DNA of 64,000 bases from Candidatus Limnocylindrales bacterium (GTDB taxonomy: Bacteria; Desulfobacterota; Binatia; UBA1149; CAITLU01). A program made the translations under genes and the position numbers. Position 1 is the stretch's first letter, and each line of letters opens with the position of its first letter. Below the pieces are notes generated by a model. The model made no database searches, was not told the origin of the DNA, and saw only the letters and a list, made by a program, of their open reading frames with translations. The stretch spans positions 416,864 through 480,863 of the forward strand of contig DASPNR010000030.1 in NCBI GenBank assembly GCA_035626395.1, written 5' to 3'. Of this stretch, positions 45,967 to 53,956 are shown piece after piece.

Positions 45967-48720
45967 TCAGGCGATGGCGGCCAGCAGCTCCTCCGTCAGC
46001 GCCTTTCGCCGCGCCGCGATCTCGGCCGGCGACTCGACCACGCGCTTCTCATCCGGCTCGATCTTGAAGATGGCCTCGCCCTTCTTGACGATCTTGCCGT
46101 CGCCGTCGTCGAGCAGGATCTTCGTGATCGTTCCGGAGAACGGCACCGAGATCTTGTTGAACATCTTCATGACCTCGATGACGAACAGCGGCTGGCCGGC
46201 CTCGAAGTGCATGCCTTCGGCGGCAAGGGGCGGAAGATGCGGCGCCTCGCGCGCGTAGAACATGCCGCCGACCGGAGTGATGATCTCGTCGGAGCTGGCC
46301 GTCGGCGCCGGCGCGAGCAGCTTCTGCAGGTCGGCGCGCGTGGCGGGGTCGGTGAAGACGTCGGGGAAGACCGGCTCGAGGCGGTCGTTGACGCAGATTT
46401 CGTCGAAGCGGGTCTGACGTCCCAGCGCCGGCAGCAGCAGCAGGATCGGCAGGCCGAGCTGGAACCCGGCGTGCGCGGCCTTGCACGCATCGAAGCGATC
46501 GGCCGGAAGACCGGCGGGCGCCTTGCCGGCGCGCAGCGCGGCGTCCACCGCCGTGTAGTCGTCGGTGCCGAGCAGGCTCTCGACGGCCGCGTAGAATTCC
46601 CGCGCCTGCGTCAGGATCTCGGCGTCGTGGTCCCAGATCATCTCGGAAGCGGGTCGCCCCGGCCGCTGCTCGAGGTTGAGGTAGTGGTAGAGCTCGCCGA
46701 GCGTATCGACGGGGTTGCCGACGAAGCGGTAGGCCTCGCCGTCGCGGGCGAAGTGCTCGCCGCAGAAGCGGCCGATGAAGCCGGCCAGCAGGTGCGCGTC
46801 CTCCAGCAGCATCTGCATCGGGCGCAGCAGAAGCGTCTTCTTCAGCTCCAGCGTCGCTCGCGCGTCCTTGTGACGCGCGAGCATGGCGCTCCACGCGTGC
46901 TCGAGGTCGAGGTCGCGTGCGACCTTGCTCAGGGCGCCGATGCTGGCCAGGTAGAAGTTCATGAACTGCGTGGTCGGCTTGACCAGCGGCTCGTGGCCCA
47001 GCATCCAGCTCAGCAGGCCGTAGTGAACGTCGAGGTTGGTCTCGAGGTCGTAGCCGCGAAGCTCGGTGCGGCGCAGGATGTCGGCCAGGCGCGCCAGCAT
47101 GTCCCCGCGCGAGGTGCCGTGCGTGATCGTCAGGGCGATGTTGGAGTCATAGGCGCCGGCCAGGTTGTAGTGAATGAACGTGCGGGTGTCGGGGTTGGGA
47201 ATGCCGATGCCCTGATCGTCGCGGATCTCGTCGGCCACCGGCGGCGACCACGAAACGATTACGCCGCCGGCGTGCGGCTGCAGCGCCGCGTTGGTGGCGT
47301 TGATGCGCACCTCGCCGCCGGCCACGTGCCGCACCACGCGCTCGGGCTTCTGCAGCCTGGCGCCGTGCACGGACAGCAGCGCCATCGCCTCGACAAGACT
47401 GTCCAAGTAGAAATGCTCGGAGGGATCGTCGGGATTGGTGAACTTCAGGCGGTAGACCATCTCGGTCACGCGATGCTCCACCTGGATGCGAGTGTTCACC
47501 TCCATGAAGTAGTGACGGTCGGACTCGACGATCACCTCGAAGGTCGAGACGCTGTCCAGGTGCACGGCCTGCCCGAACTTCTCGCCCTCGCTCTCCATGC
47601 GCGCCAGCACGCGGCGGTCGGCCTCGAGCATCTCAACGGTCGTTGAACGGCCGGCGGCGCGCATCGTCTCGATCTCGTGCGCGAGCTGCTCGTCGGTCAG
47701 CGAGACCTCCACCAGCTTCTGCTCGTGCATCTGCACCGAGCAGTCGCGGCCGCCGAGCGAGATGCACCAGCTTCCGTTGCCGATGAGCTGGATCTCGTTG
47801 TGGCGGGTGCTCTCGACGTTGAGCTCGATGAGGAAGTTGCGGTTGGCGCCCGGCGCCACCACCTTGGACTCGGCCAGGATGTCCATCACCGCCGCGCGAA
47901 CCTGGGCCGGCTCCGAGATCACGCGCTGGCCCTTGCCGCCGCCGCCGCCGATGTACTTGAAGCGAAGGCGGCGACCCGGATTGTCCTGCCAGATCTCGCG
48001 GCAGCGCATCTCGGCCTCGTCCTGCAGGTCCTCGATGGTCACCAGCTCGACGAGCCTGGCGTAGCCCGCCTGCAGCACCGCCTCGGCGCTCTCTTCGAGC
48101 GCGGCCTTGGCGTCGAGCTTGACCTCGAGGCCGTGCTTCTTCGCCAGCGCCGCCAGACCGGCCGCGTCCTTGACCTTGCGCACGAGCGCCAGCGCCGAGG
48201 GATTGTCGACGCCGGGCGTGACCGAGACGCCGATGCTGCGTGCCAGCTTCTTGGCCTGATCCTTGGCGCCCGCGCTCAGCGCCACGTGCGAGGACGGCCC
48301 CATGAAGCGGACGCCGGAGCGCTCGATGGCCTGCACGAACTCGGCGTCCTCGGCCATGAAGCCGTAGCCGGCAAAGATGTGCGTGTACCCGTTGGATACC
48401 GCGATCTCGATGATCTCGTGTATGCGCCGGGTCTTCTCTTCCTGTCCCGAGCCCATGTACTCGGGCACGCGATGGATGTTGTGCGGGAAGCGAAAGCCGC
48501 GCAGCTCGGGCGCCAGGCACTTGGGATAGACGATCGAGTCCTTCTCCGAGAGCAGGATGCCGTACTCGCGGATCCCCATCTCGTCGAAGACGTCCATGGC
48601 TTCCTTGCGCACGGGCCCGCGACCGACGATCAGGCACTTGATGTCGGCCAGCGACAGCGAGCGCAGCCAGGGCGAGTCGGATTCGTGGAAACGTCCGGGG
48701 CGCAGGTCCTTGTCGAGCAT
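45967..48720 (-). CDS. Biotin-dependent acyl-CoA carboxylase, biotin carboxylase-BCCP fusion subunit (large variant)
   Basis: A 917-residue alpha subunit. Residues about 45-160 form the biotin-carboxylase N-domain (IFAGYGFMAEDAEF). The ATP-grasp region has the glycine loop GGGGGKGQ, EVNTRIQVEHRVTEM and the C-domain GVIVSW. About 60 extra residues sit between the N-domain and the glycine loop, and another unassigned helical domain of about 250 residues precedes a C-terminal biotinyl domain with the biotin Lys in VIEVMKMF (about residue 852). ATG 48720 overlaps the stop of the carboxyltransferase gene upstream (TGATG). It is much longer than usual 650-residue alpha subunits. With the mutase it points to propionyl-CoA use. 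Confidence 0.88.
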   Translation of the reverse strand: MLDKDLRPGRFHESDSPWLRSLSLADIKCLIVGRGPVRKEAMDVFDEMGIREYGILLSEKDSIVYPKCLAPELRGFRFPHNIHRVPEYMGSGQEEKTRRIHEIIEIAVSNGYTHIFAGYGFMAEDAEFVQAIERSGVRFMGPSSHVALSAGAKDQAKKLARSIGVSVTPGVDNPSALALVRKVKDAAGLAALAKKHGLEVKLDAKAALEESAEAVLQAGYARLVELVTIEDLQDEAEMRCREIWQDNPGRRLRFKYIGGGGGKGQRVISEPAQVRAAVMDILAESKVVAPGANRNFLIELNVESTRHNEIQLIGNGSWCISLGGRDCSVQMHEQKLVEVSLTDEQLAHEIETMRAAGRSTTVEMLEADRRVLARMESEGEKFGQAVHLDSVSTFEVIVESDRHYFMEVNTRIQVEHRVTEMVYRLKFTNPDDPSEHFYLDSLVEAMALLSVHGARLQKPERVVRHVAGGEVRINATNAALQPHAGGVIVSWSPPVADEIRDDQGIGIPNPDTRTFIHYNLAGAYDSNIALTITHGTSRGDMLARLADILRRTELRGYDLETNLDVHYGLLSWMLGHEPLVKPTTQFMNFYLASIGALSKVARDLDLEHAWSAMLARHKDARATLELKKTLLLRPMQMLLEDAHLLAGFIGRFCGEHFARDGEAYRFVGNPVDTLGELYHYLNLEQRPGRPASEMIWDHDAEILTQAREFYAAVESLLGTDDYTAVDAALRAGKAPAGLPADRFDACKAAHAGFQLGLPILLLLPALGRQTRFDEICVNDRLEPVFPDVFTDPATRADLQKLLAPAPTASSDEIITPVGGMFYAREAPHLPPLAAEGMHFEAGQPLFVIEVMKMFNKISVPFSGTITKILLDDGDGKIVKKGEAIFKIEPDEKRVVESPAEIAARRKALTEELLAAIA

Positions 48721-50462
48721 CACTCGAACTCCCGCTGCACGCCGGACATGGGCGAAGGCTGATACTTGCTCATCAGGTACAGAAGGTTCTTGGCCAGGAC
48801 CCGGCGCGTGGTGCCCGGCATGACGATGCCGGAGACCGAGCCGAGCGAGAGGGCTTCTTTCGGGTTCATCAGCTCGCGTTCGTATTTCTGCGAGACCTGC
48901 GCCAGCGCCTGATCGCGCTCGCGCGCGGCCTCTTCGGCCGAAGCGCCGGCCTTGATGGCTGCCTGGTAGTTCTTCTGGATTGCCGTCAGCTCGTCCTTGT
49001 AGACGTACTCGCGGCCGGCCGGTCCCATCACCGCGATGCGAGCGGTCGGGAGCGCCAGCACGAGGTCGGCGCCGACGAAGTGCGAGTTGTAGGCCGCGTA
49101 CGCACCGCCAAAAGCGTTGCGGATGATCAGGGTGATGCGCGGCGTGCGAACGTCGATGATCGAGTCGAGCAGCTTGCGGCCGGCCAGCACGATGCCGTTG
49201 TGCTCCTGCGCGCTGCCGGGCAGGAAGCCGGTGGTGTCCTCGATGAAGATCAGCGGGATGTTGTAGAGGTTGCAGAAGCGGATGAAGCGCGTGCCCTTGG
49301 TGGCCGCAGCGATGTCGATCTGTCCCGAGGCAACCGCCGAGTTGTTGGCGACGAAGCCGACCACGTGGCCGCCCAGGCGCCCGAAGGCGGTGATCATGTT
49401 GCGAGCGCGCTGCGGCTGGATCTCGAAGTACTCGCCGTGGTCGCAGATCTGCTGAAGGTACAGCGTGATGTCGAGCGGCGTGTTGAAGCCGGCCGGGCCC
49501 GAGAAGGTCTTGCGGAACAGGATGTCCTCCTCGACCGTGAAGCGCTCGATTGGATCGGAGGTCGGCGCGAAGGGAGCCCCGCTCTTGTTGTTGTCGGGCA
49601 GGTAGGAGAGCAGGCGGATGGCCGTGCGCAGCGAGCCGAGCTCGTCGTTGGTGACCAGGTCCACGACGCCGCTCTGACCGTGCACGCGCGGGCCGCCAAG
49701 ATCGTCGGCGCTGATGTCCTCGCCGAGGACGCTCTTGACCACCCCCGGGCCGGTCAGGCCAAAGAAGGTGCCCTCGCACTGGATCATGAACGAGCCCTGG
49801 CGCGGCAGGTAGGAGCCGCCGCCGGCGTTGAACCCGAACATGCACATGATCGACGGGACCATGCCGCTGATCTTGCGCAGGGCCGTGAAGGCCTCCGAGT
49901 AGCCGTCCAGGCCGCCGACGCCGGCCGGGACAAAGGCGCCGGCCGAGTCGTTCATGCCGATCAGCGGGATGCCGTGCTCGCCGGCCATATAGATGAGGCG
50001 GGCCAGCTTGGCGCCGTTGGTGGCGTCCATGGACCCGGCCCGCAGGGTGAAGTCGTGTCCGTAGACCGCCACGTCGCGGCCCTTGACCGTGATGATCCCG
50101 GTGACGATGGAAGCGCCGTCCAGGTTGGGGCCCCAGTTGTGCCAGAACAGGTTGGGCTCGGAGTCGGTCAGGACCTTGATCCGCTCCCAGACGGTCATGC
50201 GCTGCTTTTCGTGCTGCGTCATGACGCGGCGGATGCCGCCGGAGGCGAAGGGCTTTGCGATTAGGTCGCGGCCCATGGAGAGGGCGGTGTCGTAGGGGGA
50301 CGGTTGCTGGCCGGCTTTTTGCGCCGTTGGCTGGGTTTGGGTCGCGGTTGCCGGGGTTTGGGTGCCGGCGGGCGCGGAGATGGCCGCCGGGCCGGGGGCT
50401 GCGGGTGAGCCTGGCTGGGCGGCGAGCGGGTTCACGAGGGAGTACGGAGATGGTGATGACAT
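48720..50462 (-). CDS. Acyl-CoA carboxylase carboxyltransferase (beta) subunit, propionyl-CoA-carboxylase-like
   Basis: A 580-residue carboxyltransferase of the crotonase-superfamily type. A Pro/Ala/Thr-rich N-terminal extension of about 55 residues precedes the N-domain ([25 protein letters not shown], with [13 protein letters not shown]) and the C-domain ([33 protein letters not shown], with the two oxyanion Gly-rich loops). It transfers the carboxyl from biotin to an acyl-CoA; propionyl-CoA is favoured by the nearby mutase. It is the promoter-proximal gene of the pair with the biotin carboxylase. The ATG is at 50462, the last host-like gene before the island. Confidence 0.92.
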   Translation of the reverse strand: MSSPSPYSLVNPLAAQPGSPAAPGPAAISAPAGTQTPATATQTQPTAQKAGQQPSPYDTALSMGRDLIAKPFASGGIRRVMTQHEKQRMTVWERIKVLTDSEPNLFWHNWGPNLDGASIVTGIITVKGRDVAVYGHDFTLRAGSMDATNGAKLARLIYMAGEHGIPLIGMNDSAGAFVPAGVGGLDGYSEAFTALRKISGMVPSIMCMFGFNAGGGSYLPRQGSFMIQCEGTFFGLTGPGVVKSVLGEDISADDLGGPRVHGQSGVVDLVTNDELGSLRTAIRLLSYLPDNNKSGAPFAPTSDPIERFTVEEDILFRKTFSGPAGFNTPLDITLYLQQICDHGEYFEIQPQRARNMITAFGRLGGHVVGFVANNSAVASGQIDIAAATKGTRFIRFCNLYNIPLIFIEDTTGFLPGSAQEHNGIVLAGRKLLDSIIDVRTPRITLIIRNAFGGAYAAYNSHFVGADLVLALPTARIAVMGPAGREYVYKDELTAIQKNYQAAIKAGASAEEAARERDQALAQVSQKYERELMNPKEALSLGSVSGIVMPGTTRRVLAKNLLYLMSKYQPSPMSGVQREFE

Positions 50463-50924
50463 CTTGTTACGTTCCGATGGGTTGGGAGCGCGGGCGGGCT
50501 AGCCGGCGCGGCGGCTTTTGGTAGCGGGGGCGCGGGGGGAAGTAAACGAAGATCGTCGCGGCCCGCCGTGCCTCTCCCCATGACCGAACACAGATGGACG
50601 ATGGAACGACGAGTGGCATTCGTGAGCGCGTACGGCGGGGGCGGCTGGCGCGCCGAGCTCTAGATGCCCAGTCAGCCGTCACTGTTTTCCGTCGGCCGCG
50701 GGGCATTGGGCACTCGCAGCGAACGCCGCGTCAGATCGACAGGTTGAATCCGTGTTCGCAGTAGCATCCTCGGCCACGCCGCGGCACGCGACCGTCTGGG
50801 TTTGCCGTAGCACTCAGCGATATGGCATCTGCGTCCGGAGAGGCGTTCAACAACCACGGGTTCAGCGTGTGCTGCTGCGCAGCCGTCCGCTGGGCCCGTG
50901 AGATTCTGTAGGAGCAATGCGCAA
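50463..50924. other. Gene-free interval containing the left boundary of the low-GC island
   Basis: About 460 bases between divergent genes. The left 200 bases keep the strong G/C bias of the chromosome; from about 50660 the sequence becomes noticeably less G/C-rich and stays so. No tRNA, direct repeat or integrase gene is visible, so the integration site cannot be defined. AGGAG at 50910-50914 is the ribosome site of the first island gene. No confident promoter was found. Confidence 0.55.
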
Positions 50925-51845
50925 ATGCAGCACAACCGGTTGACGGCCGTGGGTTGGTTTACGGTTGCAGTCATCTCTGCGACTGTGTCCTCTTTGGTGG
51001 CGTATGGGCTAGTCCGAAACGTTGCCGCAGGGGTTCCCGTCGGCGAGGAGATAGACGCTTACAGCGCTATCAGAGAGCGGGGCGTATTGCGGGCGAGCTA
51101 CTACGTCGGCGCACCCTATTTTGTACTCGAGCCGAACACGCTGAAGAGGAGCGGCATCTTCTATGAGGTGTTGGAAGCGGTCGGGGCGAAGTTGGGCCTC
51201 GCCGTTAATTGGAATGAAGAAGTCGGATTCGGTGACATGGCCGAGGGATTACGCCGTGGTCGATACGACGTCGTCGGGTCGGGTGTCTGGATTAGTGCTG
51301 ATCGTGGTCGGCACGCGGACTTCACAGTCCCTGTCGTATTCGACGTTGTGTCAGCATACGCAAGAACCGACGATCACCGCTTTGATGGTGACATTGACAA
51401 GGCCAACGACAGCAGCATCACAGTGGCCACCATTGATGGCGAGATGGCTCAGACAATAGCAAAGATCGTGCTCCCATCGGCACATATAGCAAGTTTGCCG
51501 CAATTGACAGAATTTTCGCAGATGATCGAAGAGGTAATTTCCGGAAAGGCGGATCTGACGTTCTTGGGCTTGGCCGCCGCACGCCGTTATCAGGCAAAGA
51601 ACCCTGGAAAAATCCGCAACGTCCTACCCGACAGGCCGGTTCGCGTCTTCCCTACTGCGATCATGCTGCCGCCCGACCAGTGGAGATTGAAGCGCGTACT
51701 GGACCTTGCACTGGGGGAGATGCTGGATAACGGAGAGATCGATCGAATTGTATCGAAGTACGAAGAAGTGGCGGGTTCTCACTATCGCGTGGCTGCGCCC
51801 TATCGCGCGCCGGCTGATGGCGAAGATGTTCCAGTTTCTCGTTGA
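50925..51845 (+). CDS. Amino-acid-type ABC transporter solute-binding protein, membrane-anchored (operon gene 1)
   Basis: A 306-residue family 3 solute-binding protein (polar amino acid type). The N-terminal hydrophobic segment (about 6-28) has no clear signal-peptidase site, so it may remain as an anchor. The mature part shows the two-lobe pattern: IRERGVLRASYYVGAPYF, SGIFYEVLEAVGAKLGL, GLRRGRYDVVGSGVWISADRGRHADFTVPV, ITVATIDGEMAQTIA and the closing MLDNGEIDRIVSKYEEV. The binding-site Arg in the ISADR segment is retained. ATG 50925 has AGGAG upstream; a GTG at 50898 would extend it. It overlaps the permease gene by 29 bases. Codon use is far less G/C-biased than in neighbours to the left. 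Confidence 0.84.
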   Translation: MQHNRLTAVGWFTVAVISATVSSLVAYGLVRNVAAGVPVGEEIDAYSAIRERGVLRASYYVGAPYFVLEPNTLKRSGIFYEVLEAVGAKLGLAVNWNEEVGFGDMAEGLRRGRYDVVGSGVWISADRGRHADFTVPVVFDVVSAYARTDDHRFDGDIDKANDSSITVATIDGEMAQTIAKIVLPSAHIASLPQLTEFSQMIEEVISGKADLTFLGLAAARRYQAKNPGKIRNVLPDRPVRVFPTAIMLPPDQWRLKRVLDLALGEMLDNGEIDRIVSKYEEVAGSHYRVAAPYRAPADGEDVPVSR

Positions 51846-52482
51846 CCACGCGCCAGCCTTCCTCCGAGGCTTGGGCGTGACGGCTGCTTTGCTGTTTATC
51901 GGGGTCGCTGCCGGAACTGTCTTGGGCGTGGCACTGTCTTTCGCTACACGAAACTCCGGCAGGAGTAAACAATTTTTAGACGCTATCGCACTCGCTGTAG
52001 CGGCTACCCCGGCGCTGGTCGTGCTGTTTTGGTTGCACTACCCTGCTCAGCAGCTTGCCGGGGTGGTGATAGCACCTTTCTGGACGGCTTCCCTCTGTCT
52101 CGTCCTGCTCCAGGGGTTTGCCGTCTACCGCATTGCCGCCGACTCGATCTCCACGCTACCAAAACAGTATCTCCTGGCAGCTCAGGTCTGCGGCCTCGAC
52201 GCTCGTACCACATTCTGGCGGATCGAGGCGCCGATTCTATTACGAAATGCGCTGCCGCGTTGGCTGGACCAAGCGGTCGTTATTCTTCACACGACCTTGT
52301 TTGCGAGTTTGATCTCTGTCGACGAAACTTTTCGAGTTGCACAACGTGTTAATGCGCGCGAGTACCATCCTGTGGCTATTTACTCGATCGTCGCGCTGCT
52401 GTTCGTCATAACGGCAGGTCCTCTGATGATCCTGTCGAAAAGGATGCAACGTTCGGTGTTCCGCGACGAGTCTGAGCGTTAA
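51817..52482 (+). CDS. ABC transporter permease, amino-acid type (operon gene 2)
   Basis: A 221-residue inner-membrane permease with about five hydrophobic segments (20-45, 58-75, 80-100, 155-175, 195-215). The cytoplasmic EAA-type loop is recognisable in LAAQVCGLDARTTFWRIEAPILLRNALP (conserved Gly and the final LP), which docks on the ATPase. The layout matches HisM/GlnP-type permeases; a single permease gene implies a homodimer. ATG 51817 lies inside the end of the binding-protein gene (29-base overlap), implying coupled translation; the stop is four bases before the ATPase. Confidence 0.82.
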   Translation: MAKMFQFLVDHAPAFLRGLGVTAALLFIGVAAGTVLGVALSFATRNSGRSKQFLDAIALAVAATPALVVLFWLHYPAQQLAGVVIAPFWTASLCLVLLQGFAVYRIAADSISTLPKQYLLAAQVCGLDARTTFWRIEAPILLRNALPRWLDQAVVILHTTLFASLISVDETFRVAQRVNAREYHPVAIYSIVALLFVITAGPLMILSKRMQRSVFRDESER

Positions 52483-52486
52483 CCAC

Positions 52487-53194
52487 ATGATCCGATTTTC
52501 GGCGGTAGGCAAGGCGTATAGCGGCACAACGGTGCTCCGAGATATTGACGTGCATTTTCCGCCGCACCGACTCACGGCGATTCTTGGCCCTAGCGGGTCA
52601 GGTAAATCCACACTGTTGCGGTTGGCTGCGCTCCTGGAAGCTCCAGACAGTGGGAGCGTGGAGGTGGAGATCGACGGCATTCAATTTCGCTCTGGCGGTA
52701 GCGCTGGCCCTTGGCCGTTGTTGACCTGTGTTTTTCAACGGCAGTTTCTTTGGCCACACCTCACAGTACGACAGAATGTTGAAACACCGCTGCTGCGACT
52801 TTCTGGCGCGGAGAGGCGGCGCCGGACCGATATCGTTCTGGAGCGCTTCGGGTTAATCGAATTGGCGACGCGCTATCCAAACGAACTCTCCGGCGGCGAA
52901 GGGCAACGAGTGGCTATCGCGAGAGCCGTGGCACTAGGCGCAAGAATCCTTTTGCTTGACGAGGTCCAGACTTTTCTTGATCTGATGCAGCAGGCGTTGG
53001 TTGTGGAGCTTTTGCGGAATTTGGTCGCGGATGGCGTAACTATCGTCTGTGTTACCCATTCTCTTGATTTTGCGAGGCGGTGCGCGACGTCGATAGTGGT
53101 GCTGGATGGTGGTCGAGTAGTCGAAGATGGGTCTGTAGAACTGCTGAGTGAGCCTCAATCGGCCTTTCTTCGAAGAGTGACCGGCCTGGCGTGA
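52487..53194 (+). CDS. ABC transporter ATPase, amino-acid type, with altered Walker B region (operon gene 3)
   Basis: A 235-residue nucleotide-binding subunit. Walker A GPSGSGKST is at residues 34-42. The Q-loop lies in VFQRQFLWPH, the signature LSGGEGQR has Glu for the last Gln of LSGGQ, Walker B plus catalytic Glu read ILLLDEVQTFLD where LLLDEPTSALD is usual, and the switch His is in VTHS. Catalytic Glu, D-loop Asp and switch His remain, so hydrolysis should be possible; the Pro-Thr to Val-Gln change is unusual. The stop overlaps the methyltransferase start (GTGATG). Confidence 0.88.
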   Translation: MIRFSAVGKAYSGTTVLRDIDVHFPPHRLTAILGPSGSGKSTLLRLAALLEAPDSGSVEVEIDGIQFRSGGSAGPWPLLTCVFQRQFLWPHLTVRQNVETPLLRLSGAERRRRTDIVLERFGLIELATRYPNELSGGEGQRVAIARAVALGARILLLDEVQTFLDLMQQALVVELLRNLVADGVTIVCVTHSLDFARRCATSIVVLDGGRVVEDGSVELLSEPQSAFLRRVTGLA

Positions 53195-53955
53195 TGAAGC
53201 GTTCCTACGAGTGCGATCTCTCCGCGTTCTGGGAGGCAGTCGCGAGCGACTATGACGTCGTTGCTGATCAGTTCCCTGCCAGGTACGCCAGGGCTGTCGA
53301 TCTCGTATGCGCCGTGGGGTCCGCGGCGACGCGGAACGGCGGAGTTTTTATAGACCTTGGTTGCGGAACTGGGCGTGCCCTGGCGCGCGTGGTTAGCGCG
53401 TCTCCGTCGTCTCGCGGCGTTGGTGTGGATGCGTCGGCAGGGATGCTGAGGCTTGCGAAGGAAAGACTGTCTCAACAGGAGACTTCCCACGCTGCGCTAT
53501 TGCTGCAATACGACGTTGCATCGCCGGGCCTTGTCGATGCCGTAACGCGGCATCTGCGATCGTTTTGTCGCGTGCCGCGGGTGGTGGCTGTCGCTGTTGC
53601 GTTCGTTGGCCATGATCTCTCGCCCTCGAAGCGAACGATGTTACTTAAGTCCGCCGCCCGTTTGCTCGACACCGAAGGCGTGCTTGTAGTCGCGGATTTG
53701 TTTTCGCCAGACGGCGAAGGGGAGACCCGCCTAGCTGCTTTGCGTGAACTCGACGAGGTTAGTCGGTGCTTGGATGCAACCGATTCGGGCCGACTGTCCG
53801 CCGCAGCGTCGATTTGGACTGATCACTATCGGACGCATAGCTTCGATTGGACGGTCGATAGCGTGATGGGGTTGCTTCGCCAGCAGGGTTTGGAGCAGAC
53901 CAGAAAGATTTTCTTTGCAGGGCAAGTGGGTGTTGTGACCGCTGCTCGCCGGTGA
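53191..53955 (+). CDS. Class I SAM-dependent methyltransferase (operon gene 4)
   Basis: A 254-residue small-molecule-type methyltransferase. Motif I FIDLGCGTGRAL (about residues 52-63) and the acidic residue after the second strand in GVGVDASAGML are clear; further strands include VAVAVAFVGHDL and LVVADLF with the usual post-motif arrangement. The N-terminal FWEAVASDYDVVADQF is typical of UbiE/Methyltransf_25 proteins. Nothing indicates a DNA or protein target. It starts at GTG 53191 or ATG 53194, overlapping the ATPase stop. One base separates its stop from the next gene. The substrate may be what the transporter imports; that is conjecture. Confidence 0.82.
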   Translation: MMKRSYECDLSAFWEAVASDYDVVADQFPARYARAVDLVCAVGSAATRNGGVFIDLGCGTGRALARVVSASPSSRGVGVDASAGMLRLAKERLSQQETSHAALLLQYDVASPGLVDAVTRHLRSFCRVPRVVAVAVAFVGHDLSPSKRTMLLKSAARLLDTEGVLVVADLFSPDGEGETRLAALRELDEVSRCLDATDSGRLSAAASIWTDHYRTHSFDWTVDSVMGLLRQQGLEQTRKIFFAGQVGVVTAARR

Positions 53956-53956
53956 G

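Noticed and set aside
50925..53194. Ordinary amino-acid uptake operon acquired by transfer
   Set aside because: The importer genes alone would fit, but the 4- and 1-base links to a methyltransferase and a large flavoprotein-like gene make transport by itself an incomplete explanation.
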